Counted from the stretch's first letter, positions 16,397-25,061 are shown. The stretch is 64,000 nt of DNA from Stieleria maiorica (GCF_008035925.1 NZ_CP036264.1:5020402-5084401), one strand, 5' to 3'. Notes: generated from the letters alone by a model not told the origin. Numbers and translations: made by a program.

Positions 16397-18775
16397 TCAA
16401 TTCAGGTATTGATCCGCTCTCGCTTTTCGATCGGCGATGTCGGGGATCACGTCCCGGACCGGAAAATCGGGAAAGCGCCGGGCCCGGCCGAGGACGCGGG
16501 TGACCATGCCCGGGTCCAGCGTCGCGGCACGTTTCCACGCCTTTGTCGCGGTAACATAATCACCATGGTTGGCCGCCAACGCCCCGAATCGAAGTTGCAG
16601 CTCGGGCGTGTTGCGGAACAATTCGGCAGACTGCTCAATGGCGGTTTTGGTGCGTGGCGGCGTCTGGTGAACGAACTCCAGGAAAACCTGGTCGATCCGC
16701 GGGGGCATCGCCAACGGTCGCTGCCGCAGTGATTCCTCTGACGACCGCAAGGCACTCGCATAGGGCGACTCCGGGCGACGAAACGATGGCAACAGTGGCA
16801 GCGCGGGAACCGAACGTCCGGCATCGGTCACGTTATTGGAAAGCGTCGGTTCCGACGCCCGCCAACTGAGTCTTCGCCGTCCGCGTGACGTCAGTGCGTA
16901 CGCCGCCGTTTGATGATCCTCCGGCAGCCGCGTCACATTCATGGCATCAAGCTCCAACAGTCGACCACGTTCAAATTCGAGTCGGGTGCGCAGGTCCAGC
17001 AGGTCCGGGTGCGGATGTCGTTCGGCCAAGGTGCGGCATTCGGCCGCCATTGAATCGAGCCAGGGTTGGTCCGTGCGGTGTGCCCGCAACTCGATTTCCG
17101 CAGTTCGCAACGTGTAGTCGACCGCACTGTCGCGTCGAAGTCGAGCAATGGCGACGGCCGCAACGATCAGTAGCCCGACCGCACAACCGGTTTGGACCAC
17201 CCGCTGTCGCACCGGAGTCGGCGAGCGCCACCAGGGGCCCGATGTTACCAACTGTAGTTTGGGTTTGGCGCCCTTTCCGGCCTCGTCGCTCTGTTTGGCC
17301 GCCACAATCACCAGTGATGACCGCGCGAGGACCACCGGCAAAATTGTCGCGACCGCGATCAGATTGGCGGGCAAAACCAGACCGAAGTCGAACGTCTGAC
17401 TGACGGCGATCACGATGCTGAGAAAACAACCGCAAACCCACAGGCCCTGGTCGATCGGATCGGACGATCGATGCAGACGTTTCAGGCCGCTGACGATCAG
17501 CAATGTGGCAAGGGCCGCCAAAACCAGTCCTGCCAGCCCGAGTTCGGCCAACATCTCCAGCCAGAGATTGTCGGCGTGTAAACAATGCCGCCAGGGACTG
17601 GTCTCCTGCCAAGGCAAGTACGCGTAGCCGTAGGACGCCAGTCCGCTGCCACCGGGGAAATGTTCCCATGCGGCGCGAAACCCGTCGGGCCAATGGGCCA
17701 ACCGCGTGTCGCCGGACAACCGATTGCCGTCGGCTGAAACCGTTGCTCCGATTTGCCCGATCGTGTCCTCGCGCAACGTCTGCGGTCCGATGGATCCGGT
17801 CCGCAAGAGCACGACAGCGATCAGCGCGACCACCGCGATCACTGTGACAGGAACGCCCAGTCGTACCATCTGCTGACGCGCAAAAAACGTCGTTGCCGCC
17901 GCCGCGACCAACATCGCCAGCAACCCACCGCGAGACCCACAGCCCAGCACGCCGATCAGGCAGACGCACAACGACACGAGCGAGCCCAGCAACAACGGAT
18001 CGCGCAGCCAGAGACCATTCAGACTGGCACGCCCGCCGCCTGATTCCGGCATCGACGCAGCGCCTCGCTGGTGCATCAAGGCGGTTGTGCGGTAGACGAG
18101 CAATCCCAGTGCCGCGGCGACGCCGACGTTGATTGCCAAGGCCGCGTTGTTGCGATTCAAAAACGTGCCGAACGGTGCCCCCTCGCCGCCGCTGCGAAAG
18201 CTCCACAAATGAAAGTCGGGAAAAAGTTTTCGCCCCAACCCGATCACCGCCACCGAGCACGCACCGATTGCAATCGCCGACAACAGGAATGCCATGCGGC
18301 CGCGATGCTGGAAAACCAGGACCGAGAAGAATGAGATCAGGACGGCAATCGACAAGCACGCGATCGCATGGCGCGAATCGAACGGTGCCAACGAAATCGG
18401 GATCGATTGCGAAGGATCGATGTCGATGATTTCGCCGGCCCAGGTCACGTACGCCGAATAGCTCGCCGGGCTCAACCATGCGATCACACCGGCCGGCAAC
18501 GGCACAGTTTGCAAACCGGCGTAGATCGAACATGCCAACAACAATCCGGTCGCCGCAAAGGCTCGCCCCGGCAACCGAATCTCGCCCGGACATCCGATCG
18601 AAACCAATCGGGCAATCAGGGCGATGGAGCAAGCTGATGCGATTGCGAGCGCGGAAGTGTACTTGGTCCATGGCAGAATGCCGCCGAAATCGCTGGCGAC
18701 AATTCCGGGAGTGATCGCCAGCGCAATTGCGGCGATCCAGTAAAACAATTCTGAAAGACGTTGCCGCGAATACAA
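16397..18775 (-). CDS. O-antigen ligase/polymerase-like membrane protein with large C-terminal domain
   Basis: A 792-residue protein from TTG 18775, 5 bp after the gmd stop. About ten to twelve hydrophobic segments fill residues 10-470. The large periplasmic loop typical of the Wzy/WaaL/RfaL group contains HWPDGFRAAWEHFPGGSGL and WRHCLHADNLWLEMLAELG near residues 375-415. The remaining 300 residues are soluble, with helical repeat character (LRFGALAANHGDYVTATKAW near 730), probably TPR-like. Ligase/polymerase proteins join polysaccharide to lipid or polymerise repeat units in the periplasm. Having one beside a Wzm/Wzt exporter is unusual for a polymerase, so ligase or exopolysaccharide handling is more likely. 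Tail function unknown. Confidence 0.8.
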   Translation of the reverse strand: MYSRQRLSELFYWIAAIALAITPGIVASDFGGILPWTKYTSALAIASACSIALIARLVSIGCPGEIRLPGRAFAATGLLLACSIYAGLQTVPLPAGVIAWLSPASYSAYVTWAGEIIDIDPSQSIPISLAPFDSRHAIACLSIAVLISFFSVLVFQHRGRMAFLLSAIAIGACSVAVIGLGRKLFPDFHLWSFRSGGEGAPFGTFLNRNNAALAINVGVAAALGLLVYRTTALMHQRGAASMPESGGGRASLNGLWLRDPLLLGSLVSLCVCLIGVLGCGSRGGLLAMLVAAAATTFFARQQMVRLGVPVTVIAVVALIAVVLLRTGSIGPQTLREDTIGQIGATVSADGNRLSGDTRLAHWPDGFRAAWEHFPGGSGLASYGYAYLPWQETSPWRHCLHADNLWLEMLAELGLAGLVLAALATLLIVSGLKRLHRSSDPIDQGLWVCGCFLSIVIAVSQTFDFGLVLPANLIAVATILPVVLARSSLVIVAAKQSDEAGKGAKPKLQLVTSGPWWRSPTPVRQRVVQTGCAVGLLIVAAVAIARLRRDSAVDYTLRTAEIELRAHRTDQPWLDSMAAECRTLAERHPHPDLLDLRTRLEFERGRLLELDAMNVTRLPEDHQTAAYALTSRGRRRLSWRASEPTLSNNVTDAGRSVPALPLLPSFRRPESPYASALRSSEESLRQRPLAMPPRIDQVFLEFVHQTPPRTKTAIEQSAELFRNTPELQLRFGALAANHGDYVTATKAWKRAATLDPGMVTRVLGRARRFPDFPVRDVIPDIADRKARADQYLN

Positions 18776-18780
18776 TCGGA

Positions 18781-19782
18781 TCAGGATTCAGAACGTTGCG
18801 GCGCCGTTGCCAGCGCATCGAGATCGGCACGGACCATGATTTCGGCAAGCTTGGGCAGCTGGGTTTCCGCCGTCCACTGAAGTGTCCGAGATGCCTTGGC
18901 TGGGTCGCCGACAAGATGCGTCCCTTCACTCGGACGCATGTAACGCGGGTCTTGTGTCACGTGATCTTGCCAATTCAAACCGACCGCATCGAAGGCGGCG
19001 GCCAGAAAGTCCTTCACACTGTACGCGGTTCCGGTCGCGACGACAAAGTCATCCGCAACGGGTTGCTGCAACATCCGCCACATGGCATCGACATATTCGG
19101 GGGCGTATCCCCAGTCACGACGACCATCCAAGGAACCGAGCGAAACTGTTTTTTGCAACCCCATCGAAATTGCGGCCGCCGCCCGTGTGATTTTGCGCGT
19201 GACAAATGATTCACCACGACGGGGCGATTCGTGGTTGTAACAGATCGCGTTGCAGGCGAACATTCCGAACGATTCGCGGTACAGCGTGACCATCTGCGTC
19301 GCAAACGCCTTGGCAATTCCGTACGGCGTAACCGGGCGCATGGGCGTTGCTTCGTTTTGGGGGGCCTGCGCAGGCCGGCCGAAGATCTCGCTGCTGCTGA
19401 TGTGCAGGAACCGGGGTTGCTTTTCCAAGTCACGCAGGATCTCCAACAAGCGGAGGGTTCCCATGGCGGTGAATTCACACGTCGTCTCGGGGATCTCAAA
19501 GCTCGCGCCGACGTGGCTTTGACCGGCCAAATGATACAGTTCGTCGGGAGCCGCCTTGAGCAGGATCCGGCGAATCGTCGTCACATCGCTCAAATCGGCA
19601 TAGTGTAAAAACAGCCGCTTGTTGTAGATCCTCTCTTGATGAAACAGTTGATCCAACCGACCGCGGGCGGTGATGCTGCTGCGTCGCACGATCCCGTGGA
19701 CGGTGTAGCCTTTCTCGATCAGCAACTCGGTCAGATAAGATCCGTCTTGGCCGGTGATTCCGGTGATGAGCGCCGTTGACAT
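18781..19782 (-). CDS. gmd: GDP-mannose 4,6-dehydratase
   Basis: About 333 residues from the ATG at 19782. A longer frame adds 13 residues, but MSTALITGITGQDGSYLTEL is the family N-terminus. The NADP-binding TGITGQDGSYL is followed by YHLAGQSHVGASFE, SSSEIFG near residue 125 and TPYGIAKAFATQMV near 148 (YxxxK). NHESPRRGESFVTRKIT is diagnostic for GMD. It converts GDP-mannose to GDP-4-keto-6-deoxymannose, the precursor of GDP-L-fucose, GDP-rhamnose or GDP-perosamine. No fucose synthase (fcl/wcaG) gene is in view. The GT10 gene downstream argues for fucose. Confidence 0.95.
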   Translation of the reverse strand: MSTALITGITGQDGSYLTELLIEKGYTVHGIVRRSSITARGRLDQLFHQERIYNKRLFLHYADLSDVTTIRRILLKAAPDELYHLAGQSHVGASFEIPETTCEFTAMGTLRLLEILRDLEKQPRFLHISSSEIFGRPAQAPQNEATPMRPVTPYGIAKAFATQMVTLYRESFGMFACNAICYNHESPRRGESFVTRKITRAAAAISMGLQKTVSLGSLDGRRDWGYAPEYVDAMWRMLQQPVADDFVVATGTAYSVKDFLAAAFDAVGLNWQDHVTQDPRYMRPSEGTHLVGDPAKASRTLQWTAETQLPKLAEIMVRADLDALATAPQRSES

Positions 19783-19836
19783 GAAGGGTTCGCTGATTTC
19801 AGTGGGTCCGCAATCGAGCAATCAAAGGGCCAGCAA

Positions 19837-21186
19837 TCAAAGTGACAGCGCGATCCCGGAATCCGAGGCGCTGTAATTCTGTGAGAGCGCAGCTCCGTGC
19901 AGGTCATGATCGCCCAGGTCGATGGCATGATCCGACAGGATGCTGGACAGGATCTGTGCGAACCGTTTGACGATCACGGGTCGATCAAAGTCGCGGATGG
20001 CGGCGTGCCGAGCCCGGCGCTGGCGGTTGACAAAATCGCTGCTGGACGCACGACGCGATTCGGCCTCCGCTTCGGCCACGGCGTCGGCGATGGCACTGGC
20101 CGACCCCGGCCGGACACACCAACCGAGATCGCGTTCCCGGATGGTTTGACACAGATCCGTTTGCGGATCGGCGATCGCAAGTACACCGCGGCCGGCGGCC
20201 ATGATGCCGTACAACTTGCTCGGGCACAAGCAACCGGTCACTTTCTCGTGCATGGAGACGACATGCAGATCGGCCGCAGACAGACTTTCCGCCAGTTGGG
20301 TTCGCGGCTGATAATAAACGAATTCGACGCGTCCGCTCGGCAGATTCAAACGAGCCGAGTGTTCGAGCAACTTGTCGCGTGACGCGCCGTTGCCGACCAA
20401 CACCAGTTTTGCTCGCTCGGGCCAATTCGGTTGGGCGGCGGCGGTGATCAACATTTCCAAGCGTTGCGTCAGCCCCATGTTGCCCGAATGCATCACCACG
20501 AATGCATCGGAGAGACCGTGACGGATGCGAAATTCGTTCTCGCGGTGATCGATCGGTGCGATTTCTTGACAATCCGACCAATTGGGAACGATTTCGATGC
20601 GGTCGCGGTGGATGCCCCAGGGAGCATTGGTCAATCGTTTTCGCATGCATCGACCCAGCACGATGATCCGTGATGCGTCTTTGTAGGTCGCTCGCAATTT
20701 TCGCCTCAGCAACGGTGCGATCCCCGGCACCCGCACCTTTCCGACCGCTTCGGCGACGTCGGGGTAGATGTCTTGCAGGTAAACGCAATGCTCGGCTCCG
20801 ACCCGTTTGGCAAACTCCGCTCCCGCGATCGGCATCAGGAATGGATCGGTCTCGCTGACCACCACATCGGCCCCCCACTCGACGCGGCGGAGAAAGCGGC
20901 GTGCGGACCAATAGAACGAGAGCAGATTGAGGATCCGTCCGAACGGGTTCTTCTTGGCAAACTGGTAGTGTGTCAGTCGATGGATCGTGACGCCGTCGCG
21001 TGATTCAGCGCCGGCCTGCAAGTAGGAACTGTCCGCTTCGGGGCTATTGGGTTGGCCGCAAACCACATGCACATCGAAACGCTCGGCCAGCCCCCGGCAC
21101 AGATCGGTCAGCAACTGACCGGTCGCCTCGATATCCGGCCAATAAGACCGATTCAAGAAAACGATGCGGCGACGTGGCTTTGGCAC
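19837..21186 (-). CDS. WcaI-like GT4 glycosyltransferase
   Basis: A 449-residue GT-B protein from GTG 21186. It starts RIVFLNRSYWPDIEATGQLL, the N-terminal pattern of WcaI/WbuB-like glycosyltransferases, which have an N-terminal segment acting on the lipid-linked acceptor. VVMHSGNMGLTQRLEMLI near residue 230 and CPSKLYGIMAAGRGVLAIA near residue 340 are donor-site regions. The conserved glutamate positions are partly replaced (KLYGIMAAG instead of E-x7-E), as is common in this subgroup. It may act early, as the second gene of the operon in transcription order. Donor unknown. Confidence 0.82.
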   Translation of the reverse strand: MPKPRRRIVFLNRSYWPDIEATGQLLTDLCRGLAERFDVHVVCGQPNSPEADSSYLQAGAESRDGVTIHRLTHYQFAKKNPFGRILNLLSFYWSARRFLRRVEWGADVVVSETDPFLMPIAGAEFAKRVGAEHCVYLQDIYPDVAEAVGKVRVPGIAPLLRRKLRATYKDASRIIVLGRCMRKRLTNAPWGIHRDRIEIVPNWSDCQEIAPIDHRENEFRIRHGLSDAFVVMHSGNMGLTQRLEMLITAAAQPNWPERAKLVLVGNGASRDKLLEHSARLNLPSGRVEFVYYQPRTQLAESLSAADLHVVSMHEKVTGCLCPSKLYGIMAAGRGVLAIADPQTDLCQTIRERDLGWCVRPGSASAIADAVAEAEAESRRASSSDFVNRQRRARHAAIRDFDRPVIVKRFAQILSSILSDHAIDLGDHDLHGAALSQNYSASDSGIALSL

Positions 21187-21235
21187 GGGAATTCGATATG
21201 GTGGCGGATCTGATTCTGAAGGGCGGTGGAAAAAA

Positions 21236-22228
21236 TCAGGGCAGCACGATTTCTTTCGACCACGGTTTATTAGTTTGGTACCAGCGAACGGATTCGTCCA
21301 ATCCTTGTTCCAACGAAACCTGAGGTTTCCACCCCAGCAGGTCGCCGGCTTTGGTGATATCGGCGCTTGTGGTCATCATATCCGCCTGATGGAAGGGGAG
21401 GTATTCGATCACCGCCTTTTTGCCGAGTCGATCTTCGAGCATCCCGATCAAAGTATTAAGCGAAACCGGCGTCCCACCCCCGCCCAAATTGATGATTTCG
21501 TATCCCAACGGCTTGGCCGCCAGGATGGTCCCCCTGGCAATGTCATCGACGTAGGTGAAGTCACGTGACTGTTCACCGTCACCGAATAGTTGGATCGGCA
21601 CGCCAGCGTCGATCCAGCGAATGAAACGGAAAATCGACATGTCCGGCCGCCCGGCCGGCCCATAGACGGTGAAGTAGCGGCAGATCGAGACATCGATTTG
21701 ATACAGGTGATGATGGCTGTACGCCATCACTTCGGCACCCTTCTTGCTCGCCGCGTAGGGGGAAATCGGCGTGTTGACCGGCAACGACTCGTTGAACGGC
21801 ATCGGTTGGCCGGCATACAGCGAGGAGGTCGATGCGAGCACGTACTTCTTGACCCCCGTCCGCCGCATCTGGTGCAACAGATTCAGACTGCCCAGCGAGT
21901 TGGTGGTCAAGTAGATGTGTGGGTTCTCCATGCTGTACCGCACGCCGGCCCGAGCGGCCAGGTTGAAGACCGCGTCGAATTGATCAGCGTCAAATAACTT
22001 GGCCAGCGCGTCTTGATCTTCGATGTCGACTCGATGGAAGGTGAATCGATCCGATTGCAGCTTTTCCAGGCGATGCTCTTTAAGAGACGTGTCGTAGTAG
22101 TCGTTGACGTTGTCCACACCAACGACTTTGTGCCCGGCGTCGAGTAGCAAGCCGGCGACGCGGTTGGCAATGAACCCGGCACAGCCGGTGACGAAATAAG
22201 TTGCGGGAGATTCAGCGGGGGCATTCAT
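21236..22228 (-). CDS. NAD-dependent epimerase/dehydratase, UDP-glucuronate 4-epimerase-like
   Basis: A 330-residue extended SDR. The Rossmann motif is TGCAGFIANRVAGLL near residue 14 (third glycine replaced by Ala). NLAARAGVRYSMENPHIY near 91, STSSLYAGQPMPFNE near 130 and PYAASKKGAEVMAYSHHHLY near 152 give the Ser-Tyr-Lys catalytic set. FTVYGPAGRPDMSIFRF near 185 closely resembles UDP-glucuronate 4-epimerases, which make UDP-galacturonate. It is the first gene of the 22 kb minus-strand run, next to a 558 bp gap that must hold the promoter. A related UDP-sugar epimerase activity cannot be excluded. Confidence 0.85.
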   Translation of the reverse strand: MNAPAESPATYFVTGCAGFIANRVAGLLLDAGHKVVGVDNVNDYYDTSLKEHRLEKLQSDRFTFHRVDIEDQDALAKLFDADQFDAVFNLAARAGVRYSMENPHIYLTTNSLGSLNLLHQMRRTGVKKYVLASTSSLYAGQPMPFNESLPVNTPISPYAASKKGAEVMAYSHHHLYQIDVSICRYFTVYGPAGRPDMSIFRFIRWIDAGVPIQLFGDGEQSRDFTYVDDIARGTILAAKPLGYEIINLGGGGTPVSLNTLIGMLEDRLGKKAVIEYLPFHQADMMTTSADITKAGDLLGWKPQVSLEQGLDESVRWYQTNKPWSKEIVLP

Positions 22229-22786
22229 TTTGACGGTTCGGTCCGGAAAGGTCGTTCAAACGGAGAGAACAGAAACAGCAGGCGCTGCACGGTGAAGCGG
22301 TGCATGGTGAAACAGCCCGTGCAGGATAGCGACCAGGATGGAATCGCGGGGCGTTCGGGCTCCAAACGCGCGGACTTCGTCCACGTGGGTGACACGTCGT
22401 GCTTTGACGTGCCACCGCCGGTGGGATCGGAGGCCGGGCAATGCCTGATCGGCGGCGGCAGTTCTTGCGCCGACGACCTGGCACGCAGGGCTTGATTTGT
22501 CATCGCCAACTTTCGCCCCGCACCACCAACCTTGTCGGACGTTCCGGGGAGCATACCTGGGTAAGGGTGACGGTTGCAGTGACGCTAGCTGTTGGGGGCT
22601 TGTTTCGGATTGCGAGAGCGATTTTGCGCTTCCGTCGGCAATCGGCGCATCAAAGCCGCGCCGGCAAAGGTATATTGTCTGCGTTGCCCGGGTGTGCGGA
22701 AAACCCGCCACCGGAAACCGTCCTGGGCAGCCCTCGATCGCCCCGCTGCAGCCAGCCCCGATTTTCCAAACTGCGAGAAACTAGAA
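22229..22786. other. Divergent intergenic region, no gene seen
   Basis: This 558 bp gap separates the first gene of the polysaccharide operon (minus) from the BI-1 gene (plus), so promoters for both must lie here. Open frames crossing it on both strands have no recognisable protein features and overlap each other. A short imperfect dyad is visible around 22285-22325 (GCACGG and CCCGTGC arms with a GGTGAA-containing repeat between). AT-rich TATATT at about 22671 is a possible -10 for the plus strand, without a convincing -35. I mark no promoter with confidence. Confidence 0.5.
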
Positions 22787-23512
22787 ATGAGCAATGTGAA
22801 TCCATATTCCGTGACCGACGTCGCCGTGCCGGCGGCATTCGCTGACGAATCGGCTCGTGCGGGATTCATTCGACGGACCTACACCCACCTGTTCGGCGCC
22901 ATTCTGGCGTTGATCGGAATCGAGGCGGTGATCTTTACCGTCGTGCCTCAGGCCAGAATGATGCAGCTGGTCCAAGGCGTGTCGCCGTGGACGTGGCTGA
23001 TCGCATTGGGGATCTTTATGGTCGTCGGCTGGTTGGCGCGTTCGTGGGCCAGCAACGGAGCCTCACCGGCCATGCAATACGCGGGGCTGGGTTTGTACGT
23101 GTTGGCCGAGGCAGCTCTGTTGTTCCCGCTATTGTATGTCGCGATTGCCTTCGTCGATCCACGCACGCCGCTGATGGCCGCGGCGGTCACGTTGGTCGTT
23201 TTCGGCGGGCTGACCGCGTTTGTGTTCATCACCGGTGCCGATTTCAGCGGCTGGGGCAAATTCCTTGCCCTGGCCGGATTCGCCGGGATGGGCGCGATCT
23301 TTGCCGGTGCCTTGATGGGATTTTCGTTGGGATTGTGGTTTAGCGTCGCGATGGTCGCACTTGCCTCGGGCTATATCCTCTATGACACTTCCAATGTGCT
23401 GCACCATTACCGCACCGACCAGCATGTCGCTGCGTCGCTGGCGCTGTTTGCCTCCGTGGTGCTGTTGTTCTGGTACGTGCTGAGAATCTTGATGGCGTTC
23501 GCCGAAGAGTGA
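22787..23512 (+). CDS. BI-1/YccA-family (Bax inhibitor 1-like) membrane protein
   Basis: About 241 residues from ATG 22787, preferred over a longer frame because the upstream part is low-complexity and Arg-rich. Seven hydrophobic segments follow FIRRTYTHLFGAILALIGIE, and the C-terminal IL(Y)DTSN segment (GYILYDTSNVLHHYRTDQH) is the BI-1 signature carrying the di-aspartate pH/calcium sensor region. Family members are membrane calcium-leak or stress proteins; E. coli YccA modulates the FtsH protease. The N-terminus MSNVNPYSVTDVAV has an NPYSVT motif shared with the small protein at 41055. It is coupled to the LON-domain gene 4 bp downstream. Confidence 0.88.
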   Translation: MSNVNPYSVTDVAVPAAFADESARAGFIRRTYTHLFGAILALIGIEAVIFTVVPQARMMQLVQGVSPWTWLIALGIFMVVGWLARSWASNGASPAMQYAGLGLYVLAEAALLFPLLYVAIAFVDPRTPLMAAAVTLVVFGGLTAFVFITGADFSGWGKFLALAGFAGMGAIFAGALMGFSLGLWFSVAMVALASGYILYDTSNVLHHYRTDQHVAASLALFASVVLLFWYVLRILMAFAEE

Positions 23513-23516
23513 AACG

Positions 23517-24245
23517 ATGGGTGACTTGGAAGACCTGACTCGTCTACCAGACGACTTCGACGGCCACGTGCGTTTGTTTCCGTTGCCGTCGCTGGTCCTG
23601 TTCCCGCATGCGATGCAACCGCTGCACATCTTTGAACCTCGGTACTGCGAAATGCTTGCCGAGGCGCTCGAGAGTGACGAATTGATCGCGATGGCGACAC
23701 TTTCCGACGGACCTCCGAATCCACAGGACGATCCGCCCATCGACCGGACGATTTGCATCGGCAAGATCGTTTCCCATGTCCAGCGCGACGACGACCGACA
23801 CAACATTCTGTTGGTCGGCATCAAGCGCGCCCAGGTGACCACCGAGGTGGACGCGGGGCGTTGTTTCCGCATCGCCAAGATCAACGTGCTGGATGATCTG
23901 TATCCGCCAACGGGGATGCACGGTCGCAGCCAGCTACGCGCCGACCTGTTGGCCGCATTCGGCGAAGTCATCCCGGCCAGCCAAAGTGTCCAGCAGGGTT
24001 TGAGCGAGTTGTTGGCCGGTTCGATGGGGTTGGGCCCGATCACCGACATCATCTCACACACGCTGCCGCTACCGGTGCCGATGAAACTGCGTTTGCTGGC
24101 CCAACAGGATGTCGATCGCCGCGCCGGGTTACTGATCGATTTTTTGGCCAGCGGTGCGGTCCAGTTGCCGTCTGCGGAACAGCAGAGCGGCGGCTCCGGG
24201 GCGCACGCGCCGTTGCCCTTCCCGCCTCCGTTCAGCTCCAATTAA
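23517..24245 (+). CDS. LON substrate-binding-domain protein
   Basis: A 242-residue protein matching the Lon N-terminal domain alone: RLFPLPSLVLFPHAMQPLHI near residue 20, FEPRYCEMLAEAL near 41, and GKIVSHVQRDDDRHNILLVG near 82. No AAA or Ser-Lys protease domain follows, so it is not a Lon protease. Stand-alone LON-domain proteins are widespread, and their function is poorly defined (substrate or partner binding is inferred from Lon). The C-terminus ends in a Gly/Pro-rich tail. It starts 4 bp after the BI-1 stop, so the pair is probably co-translated. Confidence 0.88.
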   Translation: MGDLEDLTRLPDDFDGHVRLFPLPSLVLFPHAMQPLHIFEPRYCEMLAEALESDELIAMATLSDGPPNPQDDPPIDRTICIGKIVSHVQRDDDRHNILLVGIKRAQVTTEVDAGRCFRIAKINVLDDLYPPTGMHGRSQLRADLLAAFGEVIPASQSVQQGLSELLAGSMGLGPITDIISHTLPLPVPMKLRLLAQQDVDRRAGLLIDFLASGAVQLPSAEQQSGGSGAHAPLPFPPPFSSN

Positions 24246-24348
24246 GCACCCACACCAGCAAACCACCGCCGTGGATTGATCGACTCCGGTGATCGTCGGC
24301 CTATGCTAGACTGGCGGTTTGAAGTCTGTCTTATCCCCCGAGAGCGTG

Positions 24349-24687
24349 ATGACACCGATCCCCGAACAACCGGCCCCTGATTACTCCGCCGTCCGCGCTG
24401 AACTGGAGGCCAAGCTTGAAAAGCTGGTCACGCGGGTCAAAGGCATCGACACCGACCTCAGCGAAGCAGTCAACGAGGACTGGGAGGAGCGGGCGACTGA
24501 GCAAGAGGAAGACGAAGTGTTGGCGGAAATGGGCAACGTGACGATGCGCGAGATCAATCAGATCAAAGAGGCATTGCACGCGATCGAGCACGGCACTTAC
24601 GGCATCTGCACCCGCTGCGGTGCTCACATCGATCCGGGCCGGCTGGAAATCCTGCCCTTTGCGACCACCTGCATCAAGTGCGCCTGA
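24349..24687 (+). CDS. DksA/TraR-family zinc-finger protein
   Basis: About 112 residues from ATG 24349; a TTG at 24319 would add ten. The N-terminal half is a charged coiled coil (ELEAKLEKLVTRVKGID, then acidic DWEERATEQEEDEVLAEMG), followed by MREINQIKEALHAIEHGTYG. The C-terminal finger is CTRCGAHIDPGRLEILPFAT then CIKC: four cysteines in the C4 pattern. DksA-type proteins insert the coiled-coil tip into the RNA polymerase secondary channel. Here the tip lacks an obvious DxxDxA, so it may be a general C4-type member rather than a DksA orthologue. Confidence 0.87.
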   Translation: MTPIPEQPAPDYSAVRAELEAKLEKLVTRVKGIDTDLSEAVNEDWEERATEQEEDEVLAEMGNVTMREINQIKEALHAIEHGTYGICTRCGAHIDPGRLEILPFATTCIKCA

Positions 24688-24728
24688 TCCAAAAAGACTC
24701 TTGAGCGATCCCCCAAAGCCTTGCCGGG

Positions 24729-24992
24729 GTGCTCTGGGACCCCCAAGATCGCGTCCGTAGCGCACTTTCCATTTTAAACGCGACGTTTTCATTGAACGTT
24801 GCGGGGACATTTGGGGGCGCGATTCGGAACAACAACGGAGGCAGCATCACCCTGGTGACCTCGTTGTTTGACGGCAATCACAGTCTGGGGTCTGACAACG
24901 GCACTGCGATCAATAGTTTCGGCGGCACGTTGACGATTGACGAGCTGACGACGTTCATCAATCACGATGGAATCGCCGTGTTCCCGGCTTGA
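24729..24992 (+). pseudogene. Orphan fragment of a right-handed beta-helix surface protein
   Basis: The 87-codon open frame reads LNATFSLNVAGTFGGAIRNN, then GSITLVTSLFDGNHSLG and INSFGGTLTID. This is the N-G-A-I-x-N / S-x-F-x-x-N rhythm of polymorphic-outer-membrane-protein or choice-of-anchor Q beta-helix repeats. Such proteins are normally hundreds of residues long with a signal peptide. This piece has neither, and its first codons are unrelated Arg-rich sequence. It looks like a remnant left when a larger surface-protein gene was deleted or recombined. It lies next to the giant dockerin protein on the opposite strand. An expressed small protein cannot be excluded. Confidence 0.55.
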
Positions 24993-25061
24993 GGCGAGAG
25001 TCGACTCCCAAGGGAATTGTCCGACGGCGGGATGAATTCGACCGCCACCGGAAACGCCAAA

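Noticed and set aside
16971-18929. A 652-codon minus-strand frame overlapping the O-antigen ligase-like gene
   Set aside because: The translation is Arg/Asp-rich and non-membrane, while the alternative frame gives regular transmembrane helices and ligase motifs.
22212-22784. Several 90-150 codon frames on both strands between the epimerase and BI-1 genes
   Set aside because: They overlap each other, are rich in Arg/Pro/Ser, have no recognisable motif, and the gap must hold two divergent promoters.
24319-24348. TTG start extending the DksA/TraR-like protein by ten residues
   Set aside because: The ATG at 24349 is preceded by a purine-rich GAGAG and gives a normal family N-terminus.
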